The translations under genes were made by a program, and so were the position numbers. From assembly GCA_037349105.1 (NCBI GenBank), contig JAYJMM010000119.1:7327001-7391000 (forward strand): a DNA stretch of 64,000 nt, given 5' to 3'. The notes under the pieces were generated by a model. That model ran no database searches, was not told where the DNA came from, and saw only the letters and a program-made list of their open reading frames with translations. The stretch is from Limnomonas spitsbergensis (lineage: Eukaryota; Chlorophyta; Chlorophyceae; Chlamydomonadales). Position 1 is the first letter of the stretch; each line of letters starts with the position of its first letter. Shown here one piece after another: positions 1 through 12,100 of this stretch.

Positions 1-310
1 GTACAGGAAGTCCAAAGAATCCCCAGTCTGTCCATCATACCCTAGCCCTCAACAATGTGGAAAGAAAAAAACAAACCGGGGAAAACCTTTCGTCAGGAAA
101 ACTAGGAAAAAGGAAAGGGTCACCAAGGGAGGGAAAGAAGAAGAAGAACACAAAGGAGAAAGAAATCCCCCCCAAAAAGAAAAGGTAGCCCAAAGTATCT
201 TTGCCCCTCTCAAGCCTATTCCCCATGAAGGCAAAGATAAGCAACACATCTCAGCAGTATAGAACAAAGTGGCGACTCCGTAATTTGCCGGGAAAACAGG
301 CATCGGATCC
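1..310 (-). repeat. 3' tail of a dispersed LINE-like element
   Basis: A pyrimidine/purine-biased block that recurs near the other end of the window at 59195-59460, with the same order of short shared blocks (for example the stretch around 186-235 and 59346-59400). The same family also appears, with coding remnants, at 31560-32460. Read on the minus strand it corresponds to the 3' untranslated end of that element. The left part is cut by the window edge. No intact gene is seen in it. Confidence 0.55.
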
Positions 311-2064
311 CAACTTTTATTTCCCCCATACCGTACTAATAAGACCCTTCTCCCCCTAGCTCACTTAAAAGCGGCCATACGTGGCAAGGGCTTGGCTACT
401 TCTGCCTCAGGGTTCACTTGTTCTGGTTTCAAAGGCCATGCCCATATTGTTGGATTGCCCTTTGGCAATGAAGGGTGGGGAGTGGGGAGGCTCGACCTCC
501 AATTGATTTTGGAGTCCCCTAGAACCAGATTTGTCTGGGATATCCTTCCTTCTCCGGCCCGAAGCTACACTTGGTGGGATGAATCGATGATACGGTTTGT
601 CAGAGGGTGCCTTACAGCCTTAGCAATGCTTTCCTTGTGCTGCGCACTTGGTACGTCAGTCGTGTGCAACGGAGTAATACCACCTAGTAGATGTGCATGG
701 GTGATAATGGTTGGCCCGAGTGTTATGTGGGCTCTGTCTTTTCCTAACCTCATTCTTTCCTTGGTGATGCGCAATCAAGTTCTTGTCTTTTAGGGCTGGG
801 GGACCCACCTCCTTGACAGGTGGGATCATTAAATACCGGTGTCCCCAAAAATGTAAAAACACCGCAGTATATTGCGATTCGTCGGCAAGGTGTGGCTGCT
901 AGTTTCGCATGACACTGCACAGCCCTCACTATACACCAAGGACGGAACTCGCCTGCCACCGATGATCTCACGCGGACACCGGTATGGCCGGTCGCTACCG
1001 TGTGCAACAATTGAAGCTTGACTGCATACTCTCTTGAATGCAAGATGGAAGCATACCTTGCCACCAACAACATGAACACAGCGGAGAAGTTCAAGGTACC
1101 TCAAGGCTCGAACACCACTTCTGCCTCTGCCAGCTTTCCATGTGCTGTGCAGGGCCGTTGGATTTGGATAAAAAAACGGGCTTGCCATACCAGACCCATG
1201 GCATGCCCGTTTCTATAGCTAGCTCCTTCGGCCCTACGCTGGAGTGTTGATGATTACAACGCCTGTGTTTGTGGTACCTCAAACTTCTCCGATTCGTTCG
1301 AGTTAATGATGTTACACCTCTGGGCACTGCTTAAATAAAGCTCGGCCACGTCGGTGTTTGAGTGAATGGTGTCAAGGTACTGGTATGTCTTCATACGGTT
1401 ATCTAGCTGCGTGTGTTTGCCGTCAAATTTAGGAGCGAGGCAAACTAAACATTTGATTTTCGATTTGTCCTAGCAGGGGTCAGGCCAGGAAATTGCCAGT
1501 TGTTAGCAATTTTGGCAGTGGAACAGTCGGAACTAAACCCTGAAACAATGAAGGAAATCAAAAATCCTTACCTAGAGGGGGGCAAAGAAAAACTGGAAAC
1601 ATCCCATCCTCGAAAATTATAAAGCTTGGCGAGAGCTTTCCATATCTGGTCTTAAAATGCTTTTTGGCCTAGCAGTGCCTGAGGTACAGAGAGCCAAACA
1701 ATGAGGATTTCGTAGATTTCACAAAAGCTTATTTTGAAGATAACATCTTAACCCCGAGAAAAGTGCATGATAAGAATATCTCACTGCATAGGGTAGGGCC
1801 AGGGCTTTCCAAAAAATTCATGTGCATGGTCAACGGTCAATGTTACGTACCCGGTCAAAGCATGTCAAACTAGGAGGGGGGGGGGAGGTCCAAGCCCCTA
1901 AAACAAATGTTTGGTTTTTTCTTGAAGCCGAGATACCCTCCCCAAAGTCGTTAGGTGCACCTCCCATATCAAACGAATGAGTTTTGAAGAATTAGGGGGG
2001 ATGGGGGCCCTGCTTTTTTTTTCTGCTCCCCCCTCAACCCTTACTGTTTTTTTGCATGATTCAC
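311..2064. other. intergenic DNA, no supported gene
   Basis: Short ORFs occur on both strands (the longest covers 392-793 on plus), but none shows a recognisable domain or convincing splice signals. At about 1304-1350 there is a copy of the block beginning ACACCTCTGGGC that marks the ends of the LINE-like family elsewhere in the window (29655, 41950, 59205). A G-rich run lies near 1875. I see nothing else supportable. Confidence 0.4.
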
Positions 2065-2400
2065 AAATCATGGGATCAGCTCAATATCAGCTCACGAGAT
2101 CAGCTTGTCGGATGCAATCCTAGGATATGCTTATGAGATTACCTCATGGGATCAGCTCATGCGATCAGCTTAATAGCTCATGGGATATGCTCATGAGATC
2201 AGCTGATGTGATCATCTCAATAGGTCATGGAATATGGTCATGACATCAGCTTATTCAGCTCATACTAAAGGATAAGCTTAGAGTCTGATCTCATGATATC
2301 AGCTTGTGAGATATGGTCATACGATCAGCTCATGGGATGGGCTCAGGGTATTATCTTGTTATATCGGCTTGGTGGATCAGCTCATGAGATCAGCTCCGTC
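2065..2400. repeat. degenerate tandem repeat, GATCAGCTCATG-type
   Basis: About 335 bases built from diverged copies of a 15-20-base unit of the form GATCAGCTCATGGGAT, with frequent GATC and AGCT palindromes. Copies differ by several substitutions and spacers, so this is an old array. It lies about 800 bases upstream of the PRPF6 start codon; no function can be read from it. Confidence 0.7.
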
Positions 2401-3193
2401 ATGGTATCTACTGAACAGCTCTTGGGTTAGGTTCACATCCCCTGGTTCACATGGTACATCTTTTCGGCTTGATCCCGATTTTGACCCAATTCCAGCTAGA
2501 CTCAGTATGCCTTCAATCTGGGTCAATTGAAAAGCTTGCTGTACCGGTATTGGACATCCGTGGTTAGAGACACTGGCTGATCTGGTCACCTGGGGGGGTA
2601 TGTCTTCGGATGAAACAAGGAAGTGCAGAAGAGTGTCTTGAGGAACACTGGTATCCAAGCTGTAGGCGGATCTGGCTTCTTCCATACAGCTTAGTTGAAA
2701 AGTTGGGCTGTGTAGTCAGGCAGCCGATGTCTCTTCAGCAGACAAGCGGTCGTGAAGCTGAGTACTCTAAGGCCGATGCGAACTGCGAGCTACCGATACT
2801 TGGAGCGGGCCGCGCTCAGTGCGCAATTCTATCAGGGACAAAGGTTTATCGAGCACGTACGCGGTACTAAGGTAGTCGTACTAAATTCGGTTGTTTTGTT
2901 GTTTCTGGTTGCTCAGCCATCGCTAGTGTTTTCTGCCAGGAAGTGAGACTTCTGCCTGCTGAGCCATACCATATGATCCGAATTAGGGCCAGGCGCGGGA
3001 TCTAATCTGAACACGCTGATCCCTGCATCCCGCCACCTTGCCCCCGTCTGTCTTCACCGGTTGCTGCTCAGCACCGTGGTCGGCTGGGTCGGCTAAACCG
3101 AAACAATAGTATTGCATCCTGTGCCCATACACGCACGTCATTTGCGCTTGATCGCCTGCTGCCTTATCGCCCCTGTGGGACTAGAGCACCAGT
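2401..3193 (+). other. upstream region and 5' leader of PRPF6
   Basis: About 790 bases separate the degenerate repeat from the PRPF6 start codon. The promoter and 5' UTR of PRPF6 must lie here or further left, but I see no clear TATA box and cannot place the transcription start. The ATG at 3194 is chosen because the PRP1_N signature begins directly after it. ORFs in 2610-2946 have no recognisable content. Confidence 0.4.
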
Positions 3194-6100
3194 ATGAGCG
3201 GTCGAGGCTTCGTGCCCCCCCCGCCTGGGAAGCAGATCCAGCCCGTGAAGCACACTGGCAACATCCCCGGCCAGCGCGTCGACTGGAACAATGTGCCCAT
3301 ACCACAAGGTTACGTGCCCGGTTTGGGTCGAGGCGCTTCAGGCTTCACGACACGGTCGGATATCGGACCAGCAAGAGCTGCAGTCAAGCTTGATGACAAG
3401 GTGCGTCATGCGTGGGACTTACTGTGTGGGGAGATCTTGGTCAAGCATGGGTACCATGCATTGACATGCGTGTCATGAATGATTGTGCATGGTTGGGTGC
3501 CTCGAGTCATGATGCAGAAGGTGATAATGTCATATGTACGTGCAGGGGTACCATGCGATACCGCATATACCTTGCAATACCATGTTCAATGTGTTTCTTG
3601 GGGGGCAAGCACCTGCATGGGCATGTGCCTCCAGGCAGGATGCATGGGTAGATCATGTGAAGTGACCAGTGGGGACCATGTGGCCAGGCGTGCATGATGT
3701 TGCATGGCAAGCGACATATCGACGCAGGGGAGCGCTTGTGCACTAGAGTGTGTGTGCTTGTGTGTGGGGAGGGGGGTCATAAAATGGGGAGCGTGGCACG
3801 GCTCCCAAGCAGGCATGCTTACAGATCTCCAGTCTTGCATGGCGACTATCAAGCTGTAACGTCCTAGAACGTCAACGTCTAAGGCTTTGCAGAAGTTCAC
3901 TGATGTACATATATATTATGGACAGTGTATCGTATCTTGAGGAGACGTTGAGGAGACACTGACAGTATAGAGTGAGGTGGGGCTCTTTGCACTGTAGAAT
4001 ACATATTCCATTCAACCACATAGCTACGTGCTACACAAGCCATGCAGCTTGTGGATGGATGCATGGATGCTGCGACAAGGACCATCATGTCCATCCCGGG
4101 CATCATGACCGCTTGGCAGGCTGGGGAAGAGTTCCCATGCATGCGTGTTGGGGATGATGGCATGGGTTTTAATCAATAAAGGATCATAGGCGTGTTCAGG
4201 GTAAGGGGATCACGAGCGCATTCAGGGTTATGCGAGGGGAGGGGATCACGAGCGTGTTCAGGGTTAGGGTTCGCGTACAAGGGTGGTACATGTCGTTACG
4301 TGTGTGTTTGGACCAGTCTTGAAAGAGGATAGACAACTTAACAAGGGCCGCATGAGCGCATGATAACAACAGGGGTTGTGCCTATGTCCTCTCGCCCTGT
4401 TGGATTATTTGCCATCAAGTGATTGAGTTGGCATTGTTGGTGATGCCAGTGAGTATCGCATGATCCATTGTGTCGCCCCCACCTGCACAGGATGGTGATG
4501 CCAAGGTCGGAGAAGACGACAACAAGTTCGACGAGTTCATGGGGAATGACGCAGGCGCGTTCGCCGCCACTGGCCAGTACGACGAGGACGATAAAGAGGC
4601 CGATGAGATCTGGGAGGCGGTGGACAACTTCATGGACGAGCGGAGAAGAGTGGGTCTGGGTTTAGGGAGAAATAGACCTGACCCGGGACCCTAAATCCTT
4701 AACCCCTAAGTCCTAAATCTTTAACCCTAAATCCTTAACTGTAGAAGGTACCTGCTGGCACACCAAAACTACCCGGGGGCAGGTGGCTGTAAGGGTTCCC
4801 TCTCCAGCTGACGGTCACTGGAACTGAAAACTGGTGATGATGTGAGGGAAGGCGGTTAAAAATTTGTCATGGTGGTTAAAAATTTGTCGGAGGGACGAGG
4901 CCTCAGCCCATGCCGCGTTGTTTCCTTAACCCTCATGCCCCTGCGAGGCGTAGTTTTCTTTCTTTCATGGACACAACAACAGGTAGCATTGGGTCACGCT
5001 GAAGGCTCATACAAGTGTGTCTGCTTCGGATTCTGGTGCATGCCCTTTGCTGATGTATACCTGCTCCACAAGTGTATCTGCATGCGCATTGCATGCATGT
5101 CTTGCATGGCGTTCATGTGCATGGCATGCGCATCGCACCCATGGCATCCATACACATAGCATCATCTGTCAGCATGCTCGCGATGAAGACATATTTAGTA
5201 CTCCAAAACCCGGCGCTCCATCTCTCGTAGTGCTGTCCTCCCGCCGCGGCCGTAGCCTGCATTGCACACCCCCTGATGCGCCTCCCGCGCTGAAAAGCTC
5301 CCAAGCGGGCAGAGGCTGTGTGTTGGTCCCTGAGGCACCTGCCGCCCTGAACATGGGCCGGTGGTGGCGATGCCGTGTGGGCGCTGCAAAGGGCTTGCCG
5401 GGGTTCCGGCGTCGCTCTGGAGGCCCGTCGGGGGCCGCGCTGCGTCCGCTGGCACACTGGGGGCACCGGGGGCATGGGGGCGCAGGCAGCTGTGGGCGGT
5501 CCGCCGTCGGCAGCTGCTGGGCAGTGTGGAATTTGAAGGCGAATCTGAGCGTCATGCTGGTCTATCTTTCATGGCAGAAGTTGTTGATACCGGCATGTGC
5601 TACTGTTGTTTTTGATCTCTGTTGCATGCTTGCTCACATGGCCGTGCTCTGCCTGTAACTCTACTCCATACCGGTATTGGTATTTGAGCCGCGTCTACAT
5701 TCTATGGAAGTAAGCTGTGCACATGGACAAGCCTGGGTATTCTGGAAGTGCATATGCATGCCCCTGTGGTTATATGAAGGAAACCAACTTTTATGCCACA
5801 GGACTGGGTGGGGCCAAAACTTGCGTCATGCGTGGTTTGGCCGACGCCTAGGAAAACTAAATGTTTGTCATGAATACGGTAAACCATTATTCATGGAGGC
5901 AGGTAATTCTGGGTGAGCTCATAGGTGCTAACCTTGACCCCTCTCGCGGGATCGCCGCGGGCATCTATATGCACTTTTGCATGGACACAAACCAGCATGT
6001 GCTGGAACAATGATAAAGGCACTTGCAAGTGCATTTTTGTGATCCGCATTCATATTCATGTTATGCACATGTGCACATGCTCAACAAGCTAATATGCAAA

Positions 6101-9100
6101 CACATGGTGTCCTCTTTGTGCGAGATCTGCATGCATGGCATCACGTGTCAGCAACTCAGCATGCTCGCGATGAAGATATATTTAGTACTCCGAAACCCGG
6201 CGCTCCTTCCCTCGAGGTGCTGTCCCCCCGCCGCGGCCGTAGCCTGCATTGCACACCCCCTGACGCGCCTCCCGCGCTGAAAAGCTCCCAAGCGGGCAGA
6301 GGCTGTGCGTTGGTCCCTGAGGCACCTGCCGCCCTGAACATGGGCCGGTGGTGGCGGTGCCGTGTGGGCGCTGCAAAGGGCTTGCCGGGGTTCCGGCGCC
6401 GCTCTGGAGGGCCGTCGGGGGGCCGCGCTGCGTACGCTGGCACATTGGGGGCAACGGAGGGCATGGGGGCGCAGGCAGCTGTGGGCGGTCCGCCGTTGAT
6501 AGCTGCTGGGCAGTGTGGAATTTGAAGGCGAATCTGAGCGTCATGCAGCGCAGAGCATCATGGCATGTGATGGCGATGCAGAGATTGCAGGCATGTGTTG
6601 GTGTTGCAGGCATGTGCATTTCCTTTTGTTCTCTGTTGCATGTATGAGTGCATGGCATAGGCTACTATTGTTTGTTCTCTGATGCATGTATGCTCGCATG
6701 GCCGTGCTCTGCCACGGCATCTCCTCCTTTTCCCGGTGCACTGATGTTTAAGCCGTATCTGCATTCAATGGAAAAAGTATGCACACATGGAGAAGCCTGG
6801 GTATTCTGGAAGTGCATCTGCATGCGGTTGGATGAAGGAGCCCAAAAGTTACACCACAGGACTGGGTGGGGCCAAAACTTGCGTCGTGCGTGGTTTGACT
6901 GGCGCCTAGGAAACCAAATGTTTGTCATTAATAAACCATTATTTACGGTAGCGGGTAATTTTGGGTGAGATCAGAGGTTCTAACCTTCAACCCCTCTTGC
7001 GGGCTCGCTTTAAGCAGCGATGTGCACTTTTTCATGGATGCGAACTGGGATGTGCTGGGGCCATGATGAAGGCACATGCAAGTGCATCCATGTAATCCAC
7101 ATTCATATTCATGTCACTCACATTTGCACTTGCTCCACATGGCATCCTCATTGTGCGATATCTGCATGCATGGCATCACCTGCCAGCAACTCAGCATGCT
7201 TGCGGTGAAGACATATTTAGTACTCCGAAACCCGGCGCTCCTTCCCTCGAGGTGCTGTCCTCCCGCCGCGGCCGTAGCCTGCATTGCACGCCCCCCTACG
7301 CGCCTCCCGCGCTGCAAAGCTCCCAAGCGGGCAGAGGCTGCGCGTTGGTCCCTGAGGCACCTGCCGCCCTGAACATGGGCCGGTGGTGGCGGTGCCGTGT
7401 GGGCGCTGCAAAGCGCTTGCCGGGGTTCCGGTGCCGCTCTGGAGGGCCGTCGGGGGGCCGCGCTGCGTCCGCTGGCACACCGGGGGCACTGGGGGGCATG
7501 GGGGCGCAGGCAGCTGTGGGCGGTCCGCCGCCGGTAGCTGCTGGGCAGTGTGGAATTTGAAGGCGAATCTGAGTGTTATGTTGCGCAGAGCATCATGGCA
7601 TGTGATGGCGATGCAAGCATTTGCTACTCCGTTTGATCTCTGATGCATGTATGCTGGCATGGCCGTGTTCTGCCACCGCATGTCCTCCTCATCCCCTGTC
7701 ACTGGTGTTTTAGCTGTGTCTGCATACAATGGAAATAGGATGTGCACATGGAGAAGCCTGGGTATTCTGAAGTGCGTTTGCAGGCCCCTGCGGTTGGATG
7801 AAGGAAACCAACGATTACGCCACAGAATCGGGTGGGGCCCGGTCTAATGTGTGGTTTGGCTGGCGCCGAGGGAACCAAATGATTGTCATCAATAATCAAC
7901 TATTTACAGAAGCGGGTAATGTGGTTGAGCTCAGAGGTGCTAACCTTCACTCCTCTCGCGGGATCGCTTCAGGCAGCGATGTGCACTTTTTCATGGATGC
8001 GAACCGGGATGTGCTGGGGCCATGATGAAGGCACATGCAAGTGCATCCATGTAATCCGCGTTCATATTCATGTCACTCACATTTGCACTTGCTCCACAAG
8101 CTAGTATGCATAGTATCCTCTTTGTACAAGATCTGCATGCATGGCATCACCTGCCAGCAACTCAGCATGCTCGCGATGAAGACATATTTAGTACTCCGAA
8201 ACCCGGCGCTCCTTCCCTCGAGGTGCTGTCCTCCCGCCGCGGCTGTAGCCTGCATTGCACACCCCCTGTCGCGCCTCCTGCGCTGAAAAGCTCCCAAGCG
8301 GGCAGAGGCTGCGCGTTGGTCCCTGAGGCACCTGCCGCCCTGAACATGGGCCGGTGGTGGCGGTGCCGTGTGGGCGCTGCAAAGCGCTTGCCGGGGTTCC
8401 GGTGCCGCTCTGGAGGGCCGTCAGGGGGCCGCGCTGCGTCCGCTGGCACACTGGTGGCACCGGGGGGCATGGGGGCGCAGGCAGCTGTGGGCGGTCCGCC
8501 GTCGATAGCTGCTGGGCAGTGTGGAATTTGAAGGCGAATCTGAGCGTCATGCGGCGCAGAGCATCATAGCAGAAGTTGTTGATACCGGCATGTGCTACTG
8601 TTGTTTTTGAACTCTGTTGCATGCTTGCTCACATGGCTGTGCTCTGCCTGTAACTCTCCTCCTTTCCCTGTCACTCACTGGTATGCTCACATGGCTGTGC
8701 TCTGCCTGTACCTCTACTCCTTTCCCTGTCACTCACTGGTATGCTCACATGGCTGTGCTCTGCCACCGCATCTCCTCCTTTCCCTGTCACTCACTGGTAT
8801 GCTCACATGGCTGTGCTCTGCCTGTACCTCTACTCCGTTCCCTGTCACTCACTGGTATGCTCACATGGCCGTGCTCTGCCTGTAACTCTACTCCTTTCCC
8901 TGTCACTCACTGGTATGCTCGCATGGCCGTGCTCTGCCACGGCATCTCCTCCTTTTCCCGGTGCACTGATGTTTAACCTGTATCTGCATTCTATGGAAAT
9001 AACATGTTCACATGGAGATGCCTGGATATTCTGGAAGTGCATTTGCATGCCCCTGCGGTTGGATGAAGGAACGCAACTGTTACGCCACAGGACTGGGTGG

Positions 9101-12100
9101 GACCAAAACTTGCGTCATGCCTGGTTTGGCTGGTGCCTAGGAAAACCAACGGCTTGCCATCCACCATCCATTATTTATAGTGGCAGGTAATTCTGAGTAA
9201 GCTGCGCTGGACCCTCTTGTGGGATCGCCTCAAGCAGCTATGTGCACTTTTGCATGGACGCAAGCCAGGATGCACTGGGGCCATGATAAAGGCACATGCA
9301 AGTGCATCAATGTAATCTGCATTCATAATAATGTTTTTCACACGTGCGCTTGCTTCACGAGCTAATATGCCTGCACATGGAGTTCTCTTTGTGCCAGATC
9401 TGCATGCATGGCATCACCTGTCAGCATCTCAGCATGCTCGCGATGAAGACATATTTAGTACTCCGAAACCCGGCGCTCTTTCCCTCGTGGTGCTGTCCTC
9501 CCTCCCGCCGCGGCCGTAGCCTGCATTGCACACCCCCTGTCGCGCCTCCCGCGCTGAAAAGCTCCCAAGCGGGCAGAGGCTGTGTGTTGGTCCCTGAGGC
9601 ACCTGCCGCCCTGAACATGGGCCGGTGGTGGCGATGCCGTGTGGGCGCTGCAAAGCGCTTGCCGGGGTTCCGGCGCCGCTCTGGAGGGCCGTCGGGGGGC
9701 CGCGCTGCGTCCGCTGGCACACTGGTGGCACTGGGGGGCATGGGGGCGCAGGCAGCTGTGGGCGGTCCGCCGCCGGTAGCTGCTGGGCAGTGTGGAATTT
9801 GAAGGCGAATCTGAGCGTCATGCTGGTCTATCTTGCATGGCATGAGTTGGTGATGCAAGTATATACTGTTGTTGCTTTGTGTGATTGAAGTATGCCCTTA
9901 GTCCGCTCCTCATCCCTTTCCCAACTTGTTTTTGCCAAGGAAAGCTTTTCGGATATGACTCGCGCTCATAGTCGAGCCTGTGCAGTTCCAAACGAGATTT
10001 GTTTGGTTTGGACCACTTCTTGTCTGTGGCAATTTCTTAAGTTTCTGCCAAACAGCCACTGACTTTTGAATTTGAATTTGAGCGTGCCTTCAGGAGCGCC
10101 GCGATAACAGGTTGAAGGAAGAGATCGAGAAGTTCCGAGTGGAGAACCCCAAGATCACGGAGCAGTTTGCGGATCTGAAGAGGAAGCTGTCCGAGGTGGG
10201 CTATTGGATGACAAGTTTCCAAGATATGATTTCGAAATCTAGACAGCGCCTTTTGCCTGGCCCTTCATGTTTCATGCTGAAAGGCCTTAAAGCATCTGTT
10301 GGTGCGGTGTGTGCTCTCAAAAGCAGGTTCCTGACTTTCCGAAAAAACGGATTTGACCCGCAACTTGTATTCAAATCTGTTCATAGATTTTGAATGAGGT
10401 CCAGCTGTTGGAGCTGTTCATATAACACCGCTTGACTCCCAATCTGGTGCAGCAAGCTTTGCTTGAAAGGGCACCCGAAGAGGGAACTGGGCTTCGTGGT
10501 TTTTATTCCCCATTCATGCACGGACTTGTGTCGTCATTCATGCGCGGATTTCATGTCGTCACTCATGCACTGGTGCAGGTCAGCTCCGAGCAATGGGAGG
10601 CAATCCCCGATATCGGCGACTACACCATCAAGAAGCAGCCACGTATGCAGGTGGGTGGTTCTCTTGCTGTGTCCATGCATCGCGCATGCAGGTGGGTGGT
10701 TCTCTTGCTGTGTCCATGCATCGCGCATGCAGGTGGGTGGTCGTCTTGCAGTGTCCATGCATCAGGCGAGGTTTCAAATTCCCGAGGGACTGGATGAGGA
10801 CGGCGGGGTGGGAACCGATTGGGTTCAAGTCATAGCTGCGTCCTCATGCTGCACTACGCCATTGTGCCTCAGCAAGCACCTAATCTCCTTGTTTTGATGC
10901 ATACCGGTAAGGTATTTGTCCATGTCACCACCTGTATCCCGACCTTCTAATTCGCGTTTCCCGGCACTTCCAACGCCTTTGGGTACTAGTGTTCAGCGTC
11001 GCAAAAGGAGTCACAACAATATGTGACTCTGCCTTTGAAGAGTGTTCTAATTTAGTTGATCATACCTGTACTGCACCAACCGCTGTTTGATCATACATGT
11101 ACTGCACCAACCGCTGTTTGATCATACCAGTACTGCACCAACCGCTGTTTGGTCATACCAGTACTGCACCAACCGCTGATTGATCATACCAACACTGCGC
11201 CAACCGCTGTTTGATCATACCAGTACTGCACCAACCGCTGTTTGATCATACCTGTACTGCACCAACTGCTGTTTGATCATACCTGTACTGCACCAACCTT
11301 TATTATTTGTGCATTCCTTCTCCCTGTCTGCAGTCTTTTACTCCGGCATCCGACGCCCTGCTTCAATGCTCCAGCCTCTCAACCCAACACTTGTAGATCA
11401 CCCTCCTGTCTGCAGTCATTTGCTCCGACAGCGAATACTCTGCTTCCCTGCTCCAGCCTCAACTCTTACACTGTTGACAACCTCCTCCCCATTTGCAGTC
11501 ATTTACTCCGGCATCAGGCACCCTGTTTCACAGCTCCAGCCTCGGAGCAGTCTCCTCCATTCCACTGTACCATTACCCCTGAGCCTGTTGATCGCCCCCT
11601 CCCCGTCTGCAGTCCTTTGTTCCGGCTCCGGACACCCTCCTGTCCAGAGCGGTCCAGGAGAAGGAGCTGTCCAACAGTATCGATCCAGCAGGGTTCAGTG
11701 GCATGGCAACACCCATGGGCGGAACCAACAGCACCATCAGCGACCTGACTGCCATCGGGGAGGTGTGTGTGTGTGTGCGTGTGTGTGTGACAGTGATGCC
11801 TGGAGGGTGTGGCAGACCTTCATTGGGGGGCTTTCGTGAAGAGAGGTTTGAATCAATAATGACCAAACCGCAACCCGAACCCCTGCCAGAGGTCCAACCA
11901 GGAGGGTATAGGCGGAACCAACAACACCATGCCATAAGTGATCTGACAGCCATCGGAAAGGTGTGTGTGTGATAGTTGTGTAGCTGTTTCAAAAGGTGGT
12001 CTGCAGCACGGCTGGCTCGGTGCTGCAGACCACTGCACTGCAGTGCAGGCTGCTGTTTGAAGGCTGTCGTGGTGGGTCCTTAGGTCCATTGAGGACGTAA

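Larger units (their letters stand above)
3194..10650 (+). other. PRPF6: PRPF6 N-terminal PRP1_N region (exons 1-4)
   Basis: Exons 1-4 encode roughly residues 1-180. They contain the [10 protein letters not shown] motif, an acidic stretch ([25 protein letters not shown]), and a basic coiled helix ([20 protein letters not shown], then ADLKRKL). They end in the [10 protein letters not shown] box that is typical of this family just before the helical repeats. In Prp6 this N-terminal part makes tri-snRNP contacts. A short linker found in animal and plant proteins between exons 1 and 2 appears absent, unless a small exon in 3401-4490 has been missed. Confidence 0.85.

Noticed and set aside
392..793. 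133-codon plus-strand ORF near the left edge
   Set aside because: No domain, overlapping ORFs on the other strand of similar size, and no splice or context support.
5017..9821. Repeated ORFs of about 100-210 codons in the 1-kb units as protein genes
   Set aside because: Present on both strands, no known domain, one copy frameshifted, located in an intron; kept as a finding but not called as genes.
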